From NCBI GenBank assembly GCA_027563935.2, contig JANVAS020000239.1:868001-932000 (forward strand): DNA of 64,000 bases. The letters run 5' to 3'. The stretch is from Costus lasius. Its lineage: Eukaryota; Streptophyta; Magnoliopsida; Zingiberales; Costaceae. Positions 1 through 11,038 of this stretch are shown here, in pieces. Under the pieces are notes generated by a model. It saw nothing but the letters and a program-made list of their open reading frames with translations, did not search any database and had not been told where the DNA came from. Position numbers and translations under genes: made by a program. Position 1 is the first letter of the stretch, and the number at the start of each line of letters is the position of its first letter.

Positions 1-866
1 GCAGTGTCCAACACCCATGAAATAGAAGAAGAGGATATCATGACTTCAGTCACAAAAATACCTGAGCCAGAAGCGATGCTTCCCTTCTTGTCTCCTTGGA
101 GCGCTTTATAGTCCTTTTTCCAGTGACCCAGCTGGCCACAATGGAAACATCTGTATTCCTTCGACCGCTTGACCTTTTGTTTCAGAGCCTTGTTGTAGTT
201 CTTGACAGGGGCTTTGCCCTTCTTCCCCTTCTTCTTGTTCCTGTAAGGGAACATTAAGACAGAGGTTGAAGGCTTTCCCTTTAGAGTTTCCTCTGTAGTC
301 AAGAGCATATTCAGCAACTCTGCCGGAGTACAATCGATCTTGTTCATATTAAAATTAATAATGAACGGATCGAAAGAGGCCGGGAGGGATTGCAGAATAA
401 TGTCTACAGCAAGCTCCTAATTGATGGTATGCCCCAGTTTCTCTAGAGCCTCTTTGTGCCCAATCATCTTGAGCACATGAGCTCCCACTGGACTCCCTTC
501 AGCCAGTTTGCTCTGTAAGAAAAGCTTGGTCAAATTATAGCGCTCAGTCCTCGCCTGTGCAGCATATAGCATCTTGAGGTTTGCTATAATTTCTATAGCA
601 GACATATCCTCATGCTGACGCTGCAGCTATGGCGTCATAGACGCTAGCATCAGGCAAGCGACATCAATGCTATCATTGACATACTTTTCATGGGCATCCC
701 GAACCGCCCTTGCGGCGTTCGGAGCGGGTTGAGGCGGTATAGCCGTCTCGAGGACATACAGTTTCCTCTCAGCCTTAAGAACAATCTTAAGGTGTCCGTA
801 CCAGTCTGAGAAGTTTGGCCCAGCAAACTTCTCCCTTTCCAGTAGGGATCGCACATTGAAGCTCAT
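1..866 (-). pseudogene. A1 gag (N-terminal part of gag-pol), broken and cut by the window edge
   Basis: Reads from ATG at 866 leftwards. It would encode the RNA-binding capsid-type Gag that opens the copia polyprotein. The reading frame matches the intact copies (A4, A5) throughout but has two nonsense codons, at 629-627 and 419-417, both TAG where the siblings have CAG (Gln), i.e. single C-to-T transitions. A basic lysine-rich stretch and a zinc knuckle follow; the fourth knuckle ligand, Cys253 in other copies, is Tyr here (codon 110-108), a change shared with A4. The frame runs on to the aspartic-protease start at the window edge. Certain as a gag relic, and not translatable as one protein. 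Confidence 0.92.
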
Positions 867-2221
867 GGTGTTCGTTGCTGCAGGAATCTACAACAATGCA
901 AGAACAGCAAGGTCAGTATCAATGTTGAGAATCAATCCAGGACTTAATAATGATTCTTTTCTCACTTTTTTTTTTCTGACTGAAAAATCCATTAAAACAG
1001 TCCGAAAGAGTTAGACTCTTTTAGTGAGATGGGATCCAGATTTCATACTTGGTCTCCGCGTCCCGCTCAGGCGAGATAAGATGCACAGAGAGTACAAGCA
1101 CTAATTTCTGGTAGGCAGTCCCTGCCAATCGCCAACCCGTGCGATTCCCCTTCATCTGGGCAATCCAGCCGACTGTGCCAACTGAGTTGGTACAACACAG
1201 TCTCTGATCCCACAGATGGCTGCCTCCATATAGCTGACATATGCCCCATATGTAGCCTACATGGCCAAGCTGACCTGACCTACTCCCTGGACCACCACGT
1301 GCTATGCTGAGCAACGAGAAGCGATAAATCCCTTCACTGTAACACGCAGGTGAAATCACACACCGTCTGAAGATAGATGGGCGTGCCCACTGAGTGGGTA
1401 CAACACGGCCCCAACGATAGTCAGAACAGTGAGGTTTCGCGTCAGAAGGCTTACGAGCTTGATATTTAGCGTTGGATTTTAACGGTCTTTTATCTTCTTA
1501 ACTATCATGCAAACCCTATGGTGATAGCAGAAGATTAAATCATGCAGTTCTAATTATATAAACAATAAATAGAAAGCATGCTTATCTTATGTGGTAAAAG
1601 CCCAAACCAGGGCCCAAGCGCCCTCTGCAGCTCAGGTGTGCCCACCAGGTAGATGCGCCTGTCACAGGGTCGAACCCTGGACCTCCCACCTGGTCAAGCC
1701 TCAAGCTGCATGCGCCTCTGCCAAGTGTGCTCTGTGCTCTTGTCTGATTAAAAGTACATTTTAATCTATCTAGACAAGATTGACACGCAGGTCAATTACA
1801 CAATAAATTAATTAAAATGTGATGCGCAGATCACAAATATAATAATTTACATTTTTTTTTAATCCAGGCACGCAGGCCCCAGCACAGCACACATTAACAC
1901 GGGCAGCCCACATAAGATTAAATAAACAAGCATATGCTTACAATCAACATGTGATCCAATAAGAAAATAAAATTTTGAAAAACCCCATTGGCATCAATTT
2001 TATTTGTCTTATGTGCCCTACTACCTTACAATGGTCCATTAATAGGGATCCACTCATCATGTCTAGTCAGATCCACTGCCCTTGCATGCACCAAGTCCTA
2101 ACTGACTTGAGTCGACCCAATGGTCAACCATGCATGCACTGGGCTGAACAACCCTCATGAGTTCTGGCAAGCGGGTGTGACCCCGGGCCTAACTCATGTG
2201 TGTTCACTGGTTGTCTCAACC

Positions 2222-5108
2222 TGTTACATCCCGTTATCTTAACCCCAAACAAATGGCACAATTCATGAAGAATACAGGATGTTTCATATAAGATCGATTC
2301 ATATGCTAGGTAAAACCGAGTTCAAGAAAACACGATCTGAAAATTTCCATAAATCCATACATACAAATTCACAAAACACAAATCTCATAAATCACATAAA
2401 GGTACCTGCCACCACGCAATCCTTGCACTAGACATATGCAAGGCAACAGTTATATCAAATCCGATGGCATAAATACAATTCGATTCGAAATTCAAAGCAA
2501 AGCCACAAAGTCGATTTTATAAACTCATACCAAACACCGAAACCAGGCTAAAGCCCGCGGTGACACAAAAATCAAACTCATAAGACTGCCATAACCGGCA
2601 ACACAATTCACATAGTTCACATGGTTCACATAGTTCATATAATTCATGTTAAGGCCACAACCGGCCCCAAGAATTAAGCACAAAAGTTCTTAAAACAGCA
2701 AACAGCATAATTATCCACGCCAATGCACTCAAGAAATGCGCCCCTGCTCTATGCCTGAAAATAGTGAGGGGTGAGCTACACAGCCCAGTGAGTGGATAGT
2801 CTAAATCGACCATCCAGAACATACATTCAAAAATATAGGCAGATTATTCTAAAAATCTTTAACAGGAACATTATGTCAACATATAACAAAATAAAGAAAC
2901 AGAAGTCATATAGACAGTCAGATGTACACACTAGCATATAACAAACTCAGGTTCTAGAGTTTTACTCTAAACCAATTAAACACATATATTCTAAACCAAC
3001 TAAACACACCATACTTAATTAACCTAGTTGTCCAGCATAATCAGTAGTGACCAATATGGTCTAACCCGGCTTGGCCAAAGCACTGGGAGCTGCAAAATCT
3101 CGTGCAACACATAAACATGGATAGTGAGTAGAATCAAGAGGTGGCCCCCGCCAGGTCACGACGTGGCACTTTGCTCTATCACCCCATAACACATCGATGG
3201 ATTGTGTGTAGATTCAAGAGGTGGCCCCCGTCAGGTCATGACGTGGCACTTTGCTCTACGACACCCCATATCACAAAATGAGAGTGATGACATCAAGAGG
3301 TGGCCCCTGTCTGATCAAGACATGGCACTTTTCGTCTTATATCACCCCATAACATAAAAGAGTAATGACATCAAGAGGTGGCCCCCGTCAGGTCATGACG
3401 TGGCACTTTGCGTCAAAACCCGTTCTCCCAAAAGGTTCCTACTGGACAATAGACATATCTTATTTCATATTTCACAAAGGTGGACTCCTAAGTGTCAACT
3501 AGACTCTAGGATAGTCATCACAAAAATTATATCGGGCAGGCTGAACATCAACCCCCATCACAATAATCATAATAGGCAGGCTTAACATCAACCTCCTCAC
3601 ATATCACAATACAGGGCTGAAATTCAAACCCTTAACATATCACATAAGGACTATCCTATGAGTACACTGTTACACTTAGCCATAGTCCTAACCAACACAT
3701 AACACATAATATTCAAAATTCACATAATCCATCACATAACACATAATATCCGAAATCACATAACCACATAATTTCCAAAAATTACATAACCACATAATGT
3801 TCAAAGATCACATAATCCCATAATATTCAAAAATCACATAATTACATATGTAGTGTAGTCCTTAGGTTTCATGCTGATTAGTTCAGTCTTAACCTTGCTA
3901 TGTTATCACCCAATTTTTCTCAAACAAGGATACATGCTACACTTATAAAGAAACATAAAATTACAATAAGCATCCATAAAATCAACATAAAATGTAAAAC
4001 ATGTATTCTTACTAACGGGATAAAATCACTGATTTAATACTCAAAATTCGTACTAAAAAATATATCTAGATAACAAGAATTTCATACTCAAAATTCAATG
4101 TCTTAATGCTACCAAAATTCCCTATAAAAACACCTTAAATTTCATACAAATTTTCGGTTAAATAATCATCAAAATTTCGGTTTTCATAACAACTATCAAG
4201 ATCATTTCGGTTTACATGGAAATTTAGGTTTTCATGGAGAAATACAATTTGGTTCTCATGAATAACAATGCCCTAAATTCGGTTTTCATACCTTACATAC
4301 ACTTTGCATAATTACGGTTTTAACATGGTAAAATTTCCAAAATTTCCAATCCATTCAATATATCAATTAACACAACTAAGTTGATAGAACTCGATTAAGT
4401 CACCCCACTCACCTTGAACCGTGAACACCAAGGTGAAAAACCTCCACAAAAATGCCTAAAGCCTTTAAGTCGCCCAAGGAATCTCCAAGAACTTGCCAAG
4501 GAAATTTCTTCACTTCAAAGAAAATCGCCAAGGGAAGAAGATGAAGAAAATCACCTCAAAATTCCAAGAACACCAAAGTCGCCTCCTTCTTCCTAGCCGT
4601 CGCCCAAAGTTTTCTCAAGACTCCAAAAATCGCCAATAATCTCACCCTAACCGAATTACTAACTAAAAATTTCGGTTTTGAATTTTTAACCCATTAACCC
4701 ATTAATTCAAATAGGTTTTAACCCCTTTAACTAGCTAATTCAAATTTTAAATCTAATTTAAGTGTAACCCAATAACCCTTAGTTTAAGTGAACATCCAAT
4801 AAGAGTTTAAATTAACATCCAATTAATTACTTCACTTAAACGCAAATCCAATAAGGATTTAATTAATATCCAATAAGGTCTAATTAATTTATCCTAAATT
4901 AACAACCAATATAAATCACAATTTAATAATCATTAAACCAGTTAATTAACGTCCAACAAGCTAGTTAATTAATTAAAATTAACAACCATTAAGCTCTAAT
5001 TAATTAACTATAAATTAACAATCAACACACAAGAGTAATAACACAGTCAATAATTTTATTTAAATCAAAAATAATGCTTACCAGGACTCAAGATCCTTGG
5101 ATCTTACA
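2222..5108 (-). mobile_element. G1: solo LTR of a Ty3/gypsy-like element inserted in the A1 leader
   Basis: A 2,887-bp unit that, read on the minus strand, starts TGTAAGATCC and ends GATGTTACA. It is flanked by perfect 5-bp duplications CAACC (2217-2221 and 5109-5113). Removing it restores the uninterrupted leader seen in A3-A6. It has no gag, pol or PBS, and the same unit occurs as G2 at 19078-22208 with different flanks, so it is most simply a solo LTR left by LTR-LTR recombination. Assignment to gypsy rests on length, TG...CA ends and the 5-bp duplication, and is tentative; a large non-autonomous element is the alternative. Confidence 0.8.
3131..3415 (-). repeat. Four-unit tandem repeat in G1 (period 78-80 bp)
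   Basis: Four head-to-tail units starting near 3131, 3211, 3291 and 3369, each with the core CAAGAGGTGGCCCC followed by a GACGTGGCAC-type block and an ACCCCAT block. Three units keep ACGTGGCA and one is changed to ACATGGCA. The same array is present in G2, so it belongs to the LTR. TGACGTGGCA resembles plant bZIP G-box/hex sites, which suggests an enhancer array (inference). Confidence 0.8.
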
Positions 5109-5506
5109 CAACCAGACATCGCTACACGCCTGTCTGCAGTCGACCTATAGCCACCTCGTGCTTGCGCACAGGTGCCATCTAGTCGACCCATCTAGGCTGT
5201 CAGATGGTCTGATCAGACAGGTTGGATCTTACCTAGAGGATGACTTCAACCCTATCAACCCGTCTAAGGGTTTAAAGTAGGCGCAAATGTAGATCTAGGT
5301 TAGGCGCGCAAGTTAAGTGTTTAACAAACCGAAAACAATAACAAGTGCCATCATCATTATACATGCGCAACTATAAGATAAACATACATGTAATCTTGTC
5401 GCATGATGAAACTATTAGATCTAAGCATTTGCGCAAGCATGGATCAAACATGAAGATCAAACATAGCAATCATATTAACATGGAAATAACCTGCTCTGAT
5501 ACCAAT

Positions 5507-7193
5507 TGAAGGTCCCCTAATACAAGGGGAGGGGGCGAAACCCTAATAGAAGGCGCATATAAGGAATTTCGAGCGGAAGCAAGGGTTTCTTTTAACATCT
5601 TTTGCATGCCATATGATCAACATATAAATGCTTGTTTAGATCGATAGAGATCATACCATAGCCATGAGGAAGATGGCGACTTGGAAGAGAAAGATGCAAG
5701 CGCTTCTTCTCCAAAGGTGCCGCACACAAGAAGAGAGGTGGCTCCTTCTTGTTGATCTTTGTGCTAGCAAAGATCTTCAAGTGCCCTTGTCGTGTGAAGA
5801 AGATTGAGATCTCTCTTGCTTGGCCGAATAACCTCCTTGGCGTGAAGACTCTTTTTCTCTCGAAGAGAGGAGACGTCGAGAGGAGGAGATAGGCGACGTG
5901 AGAAACGTTCCATGTGAACGTTAAGACATGGCTTCTAAAAATAGTAAGCCTTAATGTCTCAAGCGGTTATGCGTTCACTTCAAAGTGAACCAAGTGCTTA
6001 TCTCACTCCCTTTTGAACCATGCGCTCATACATGAGCCGGTTCAATTGTATTTTGGTCCAAGACCAAATTAAATCAGCCCAAGCGATTTGGTCTAGACCA
6101 TAGTAAACCCTAAGGTTCCAGATCTAACTGTTCATCTCTTGATGCTTTTGATCTCACCGATCTAGCATCACTACTCTCGATCGAAGCTTACCGATCTCAA
6201 GCCCTAATCAATCAAACATGATCAGACCAGATCTCACTTACAATCAGAGTTTAAACTCCTTTAAACTGAACCAAAACAATTCAGTCCACACGATCTGACT
6301 TAAGTAAGCCATATCATCAAATTGTGCGACCCTAAGGGTTTCCTTTAAATGTCGGTAACGATAACTTACGTTATCACGATCAGTGAGGGGTATCTAGCAA
6401 CACATCACTGTCTCCCGATATAAAGGAAAGAGTCTTCCAAGACTACACCCAAACCACAGCACAAGCGTGAATCCACTTCACTAGGCATACATGTTTCCTT
6501 TGCCACTGGATGTTCTTATTGGACAAGCGTGTCAAGCCTGTAACTCCAATATGATGAGCATGATTAGATCAGATGAACATAGTCACCTGGGTATGGCCAT
6601 ACATTTTCTCAATCATCTCATCCAGGGGGGCCCCTTTAGAACATCACACTCCAATCAAGGAGACGGCAATCCTATATCTATCACTAGTGTCCTAACCTGA
6701 CTCATGATCATTATCCAAGATAGTCTATAACCATTATGTTTCAAATGATATTGAACTACCTCAAAACAATGACAATCATCATTTAAAAACACAAGTGATC
6801 TCAAGTCAGAGGACATGTGCCACTTGTTGCAAACAAGGATTATTCACATTGTGACAAGCAATTGAATATCCTAGTAGGGTCTGTCCAGTACATCCAATGT
6901 ACCCATGAGTCTACATCTTATTCCATGCTCGAAGCATCCTATAAGATTAGAACACATATTAGTCTCAATCATATCATGGCTGTCTCATGTTCACCAAGAT
7001 ATCTCGACTAAGGACATTACAGCATGTCAGCCAAGCTGAACAGCATTGAGACATTATTCAGAAGCACACTTATTGCAGCAGACAATGTAACAAACTGAAT
7101 AACAACCATTGCCTTTATAAACATAAGAGTTTATACATGATACTGAAAGAATCCCAAGGCCTCAAACATTAGCCTTAAGGGCATACCCCAACA
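5507..7193 (-). repeat. A1 5' LTR
   Basis: A 1,687-bp LTR, TG...CA on the minus strand, adjoining the PBS (5493-5504) on its left. It carries the conserved family A blocks: TATGGCCATA, the hairpin next to GGGGCCCC, the TTTATATC box, the GATAAC/GTTATC dyad and CTATTTTTAG. It also carries the ATG-GC start at 5665-5657 (minus), followed at once by the GTATGA donor motif. Confidence 0.93.
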
Positions 7194-7688
7194 CTAGTCG
7201 CCCCCTCTTGTGGGCAATTAATCCTTGAAGGCGTGAACACAAGGAGAGGGGCGAGTGCTTGGAGCAAGGGCGCATCTTCCATAACCGCAAGCCTCTTCCT
7301 CCTTTCCTCTTGGCGCAAGGAGATCTAGGGCTTGGCGGCTTGGGCGGTTTTCCTTCTTCACTTGGCGCATCTTTTCTCTGAGTGGCGCAAGAGAAGTAAA
7401 ACATCTCCCTAAGGCTTGGATCTTCTTCCCGAGGCTAGCACCGGGCGTGGAAGAAGAGAACTCAGGAGATCCGTGTGTGCGAGACTGCAGAGGGCGAACA
7501 CTTGGGCGCCTTCATCGACATCGCTCTACATTGCTCTTAAGGTATTTCCTAACTCATCGTGTCGACTCCCTTGCATGCGAACTTCACTGGGTTTTTGGGA
7601 CTGGCCTGTTTCGGGGACATTCTTCCGCTGTGAAAAATGTATGTCTATAACTCTGAAAATTATAAAATATCCCCGGGGTTTCCCAACA
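7194..7688 (+). repeat. B 5' LTR, 3' remnant
   Basis: Matches the 3' LTR of B from 16433 to its end nearly base for base and ends in CCCAACA before the PBS. The missing upstream 1.45 kb, including the TATA box, lies beyond A1 outside the window. It contains a 5' splice-site-like AAG/GTATTT at 7539-7547, also kept in the 3' LTR near 16768-16776. Confidence 0.92.
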
Positions 7689-7689
7689 G

Positions 7690-7701
7690 TGATATCAGAG
7701 C
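7690..7701 (+). other. B primer-binding site
   Basis: TGATATCAGAGC, two bases after the LTR end. It differs by one base from the initiator-Met tRNA complement TGGTATCAGAGC used by family A. It would prime minus-strand DNA synthesis. Confidence 0.75.
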
Positions 7702-8498
7702 GACTTGCAAGACTCGAACAATGTTTTATGCTTTTCTTCCATGCTCACATGCCATATCTCTATTTTCGTAAATAGCATGATGCATGGCAATCGATTTTTC
7801 TAAAAGTAGAAAAATTAGGGTTTCTTGTTTCTATCATCCTCTCAATCTCTTTTGGTTATTTGGACTATTTTTCTTGTTTGATTTAAAGGTCAAAGGCGCA
7901 CGTAATTTTGTCAAGTAGGACGGGCATTGTGTCTTCGGACTGGCCAAGTCTCTTGATCTGACAAAATTGCCAGCCGAATGGATCTCTGAAATCATCATGA
8001 AAAATAAATCGCAATAAACCAAAAGACTTGTGAGAAGAAGATGAGAAAAAGAAACTGGTTTTGTGAAAAAGTAAAATTTCAGATTTTATGTTTTTCATGA
8101 GCATGTAGAATTGCATGAGTAAATACCTTGATTGTGCATGGTGTTGTGATCATTAGTCAAGCCCCCCCTCTTGCATGCCTGCGTTGTATCCTTGTGCGGC
8201 CTGCGTGCCATCTTTTTCATTATTTTTGTAAAAATTAAGAAGAAGATCAAGGGCTAGGCGCATTCTTCTTGGACCTTGATGCTCGCATCTTGCTTGATGG
8301 CGCAAGCATGCAAGGTGGCGCATGCAAGCAGGTGCTTGGTTGCTTGGTGGCGAAAAAGGTCTTGTCCCCTTGCATGGTGGTGCACCTTCCTTGGAGGAAG
8401 ACCATGGCATTGGCCGAACCTATGGGGAACTTCGAAAGTATTCCTCTACGGTTTGAGAGCTAAACCATGAGAGAAGGACCTTGGAGCCAACCTTGAAG

Positions 8499-10187
8499 TG
8501 AAAGTCCCCTAAACAAGGGGGGGCGAAACCCTACTGGCGCATATGGAGGTTTTAAAGCAGCGGAATGGATTTCTAGGGATCGATAGCATGAGATATGATC
8601 AACTTTTAAACCGATTGCAAACAAGAATGAAGGAATCGATTCTTACCGAAGCCATTCCTTGGATGGCGTCTAGGAAGAAGAGACTCAAGCGCTTCTCCTC
8701 CAAATGGTGCGCACACAAGATGATGTCGCCTACTCCCTTAGTGCTCCTTGTGCTAGCAAGGTTCTAAGGAGTCCCTTTTCGAGTGGAAAGGGAAGAGAAG
8801 TAGTTTTGCTTGGCGAGACCTCCTTATCGTCAACCCCTTCAACCACGAGAATGCTCTAACGTCGAGAGCAAGAGCCAAGGCGACAATAGGCGTGAAAAGG
8901 AGAGTAACGTGAGGCGTGGTCACGTAAGTGATCATGCCTTCTAAAAATAGAAAGCCACTCCTCAACATGCGACCATGGGTTTACCCCAATCGCAAATTCC
9001 TCTTCACCCTTGAACCATGCGCTCACTTGATGAGCTGGTTCAATTTGGGTTTAGTTCAAAGACCAATTAAGCCAAGCAATTTGGTCTAGATCACAATAAA
9101 CCCTAAAGGTTCAAGATCTAACCGTTCATCTCTTAATGCTCCTGATCTCACCGATCTAGCATCCATTCTCTCGATCGAAGCTTACCGATCTCAAGCCCTA
9201 ATCAATCAAACATGATCAGACCAGATCTCACTTACAATCAGAGATTAAATCCCTTTAAACTGAATCCAAACAATTCAGTCCACACGATCTGACTTAAGTA
9301 AGCCATATCATCAAATTGTGCGACCCTAAGGGTTTCCTTTAAACGTCGGTAACGATAACTTACGTTATCACGATCAGTGAGGGGTATCTAGCAACACATC
9401 ACTGTCTCCCGATATAAAGGAAAGAGTCTTCCAAGACTACACCCAAACCACAACACAAGTGTGAATCCACTTCACTAGACATACATGTTTCCTTTGCCAC
9501 TTGATGTTCTTATTGGACAAGCGTGTCAAGCCTGTAACTCCAATATGATGAGAATGATTAGATCAGATGAACATAGTCATCTGGGTATGGCCATACACTT
9601 TCTCAATCATCTCATCCAGGGGGCCCCTATAGAACATCACACTCCAAACTAGGAGACGGCAATCCTATATCTATCACTAGCACCCTAACATGACTCATGC
9701 TCATCATCCAAGATAGTCTATAACCATTATGTTTCAAATGATATTGAACTACCTCAAAACAATGACAATCATCATTTAGAAACACAAGTGATCTCAAGTC
9801 AGAGGAAGTATGCCACTTGTTCGCATACAAGGATTATTCACATTGTGACAAGCAATTGAATATCCTAGTAGGGTCTGTCCAGTACATCCAATGTACCCAT
9901 GAGTCTACATCTTATTCCATGCTCGAAGCATCCTATAAGATTAGAACACATATTAGTCTCAATCATATCAAGGCTGTCTCATGTTCACCAAGATATCTCG
10001 ACTAAGGACTTAACTGCTTGTCAGCCAAGCTGAACAGCATTGAGACATTATTCAGAAGTGTACATATTGTAGCAGATGATGTAACAAACTGAATAACAAC
10101 CATTGCCTTTATAAACATAAGAGTTTATACATGATACTGAAAGAATCCCTAGGCCTCAAACATTAGCCTTAAGGGCATACCCCAACA
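8499..10187 (-). mobile_element. Solo family A LTR in the B leader
   Basis: A 1,689-bp family A LTR in reverse orientation, flanked by perfect 5-bp duplications TGAAG (8494-8498, 10188-10192). No internal sequence is present, so it is a solo LTR from LTR-LTR recombination. It keeps the ATG-GC start (minus, 8655-8647) and the donor variant GTAAGA. Confidence 0.93.
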
Positions 10188-10523
10188 TGAAGTTCAAGCT
10201 AGAGGTCAGCTAGGTTAGGTCTAGTTTTTGGGCTTGAGTTCTAGGACAAGAGTTGAACCTATTTCATGGCATGGATTGGTTCAATGTCTTGTATAGGATA
10301 TGATCACATCATCCTTTACTGCTTTTATTATCTGCAGAAGCATGCCTGAAATGTTTTACCGTTATGTTATCACTATAGGATTGCATGCCTGTAATGATAG
10401 ACATAAGATAAAACTAAGATGATGAGACCTTAAACAAAAACCCTCAATTAAAATATCAAGTCTGGTAGCCTTCTAACGCGTAGCCCTCACTAAGCTATCG
10501 ATCAGTGGAGTTGTGAATTGTTT

Positions 10524-10860
10524 CCCACCCTCGTGGGACACACCCACTTATCTTGAGAAAGTGCGTGGTGGCAATGGTTTCCCCAGTCCAGTTTTAACCT
10601 GGACGTGCCTTCGCAAGGAAACTCGTTGGCCCTGGGCATAACGGTTAGGAATGGACTTGACTAGAAGTTCACATGTGCTGGGCACATGGTGAAAGTCTAG
10701 AGGCATCGTTGAGAGGTAAAGGTTTCATGTTGTATCCAGCCCTCGCTGGACATGAAATGCCCAGACTGTCTCAACAAGGGGAGTTGCTTGGAGCAACCGG
10801 CCGGCGCGCCCACCTTAGGAAGCATGGGTTTCTTTGTGCATCTCATCCCACCCTCGTGGG
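10524..10860 (+). other. B leader three-hairpin block
   Basis: Three 5-bp stems, each with loop CCTC and each followed by ACAC, ACAT or ACGC. They are CCCAC/GTGGG at 10524-10537, CCAGC/GCTGG at 10736-10749 and CCCAC/GTGGG at 10847-10860. The same three are found in the A leaders in the same order with different stem bases and loops (A5: 52546-52558, 52756-52768, 52871-52884), so pairing is kept while sequence changes. Role unknown; packaging, dimerisation or translation control are possible. Confidence 0.55.
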
Positions 10861-11038
10861 ACGCAAAGCCTCATGTGAAATAAGGATCCCATCTCACTAG
10901 GAAGTCTTAAACTTCCTGATTGAGTTTGTGGGTTGTCAATTCGAATTTAAAATAGTGGGAGCCATGGTCATTTAAAACAAGTCCAGTTTAAATGATTCGA
11001 AGTAGTACTAATCTGTTCTTCTTGGGTGTTGTAGAACA

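Larger units (their letters stand above)
867..5506 (-). other. A1 5' leader (untranslated), interrupted by solo LTR G1
   Basis: Region between PBS and gag. Without the G1 insertion it is about 1.75 kb, like the other A leaders. It holds the splice-acceptor-like end (GTTGTAG just upstream of gag), the three-hairpin block (about 1050-1400), the T-arm-like hairpin near 1661-1680 and the CAAGTC/GACTTG hairpin near 2093-2110. The PBS is at 5493-5504, reverse complement of TGGTATCAGAGC. There is no convincing ORF. Its function is inferred from position and from conservation among copies. Confidence 0.75.
1..7193 (-). mobile_element. A1: family A Ty1/copia retrotransposon, 5' part only
   Basis: Minus-strand copia element running off the left edge. 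Visible from right to left are the 5' LTR (7193-5507), PBS, leader and the start of gag. Protease, integrase, RT and the 3' LTR must lie outside the window. The right junction falls inside the 5' LTR of element B: the next bases, CTAGT (7194-7198), match an uninterrupted site in the other B LTR (16433-16437), so a second CTAGT is expected beyond the left edge. The leader carries a 2.9-kb solo LTR (G1). The gag has nonsense codons, so this copy is not autonomous. Confidence 0.93.
7702..11038 (+). other. B 5' leader, interrupted by a solo A LTR
   Basis: Untranslated region between PBS and gag, about 1.65 kb once the solo LTR is excluded. It ends in branch-point-like CTAAT (11008-11012), a pyrimidine-rich stretch and acceptor-like GTTGTAG (ends 11034), four bases before the gag ATG. 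It contains the three-hairpin block at 10524-10860. The short open frames in 7700-8470 have no family resemblance and look like chance. Confidence 0.7.

Noticed and set aside
106..333. Open frames overlapping gag-pol in other frames (for example near 106-333, 650-856, 34547-34753, 42363-42605)
   Set aside because: They recur in every copy at the same offset from gag-pol and follow its conservation; shadows of the real frame.
1021..1359. Long open frames in the A leaders (also 23172-22906, 33854-34171, 60336-60563)
   Set aside because: They span the hairpin block and change frame, length and strand from copy to copy.
4414..4596. Lysine-rich open frame in G1, with a counterpart at 19972-19628 in G2
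   Set aside because: Lies antisense in a solo LTR, differs in length and ends between copies, and resembles no known domain.
6817..7011. A 64-codon open frame antisense to the LTR, present in about ten copies with almost the same peptide
   Set aside because: It opens with GTG rather than ATG, and its similarity is no more than LTR identity predicts. No domain, and no independent sign of coding constraint.
7416..7775. 119-codon open frame across the end of the B 5' LTR and PBS
   Set aside because: It crosses LTR, PBS and leader, and is not preserved in the matching B 3' LTR context.
8269..8470. Host exon or small gene in the B leader
   Set aside because: Two overlapping frames without homology, in a leader region conserved as non-coding; nothing supports a protein.
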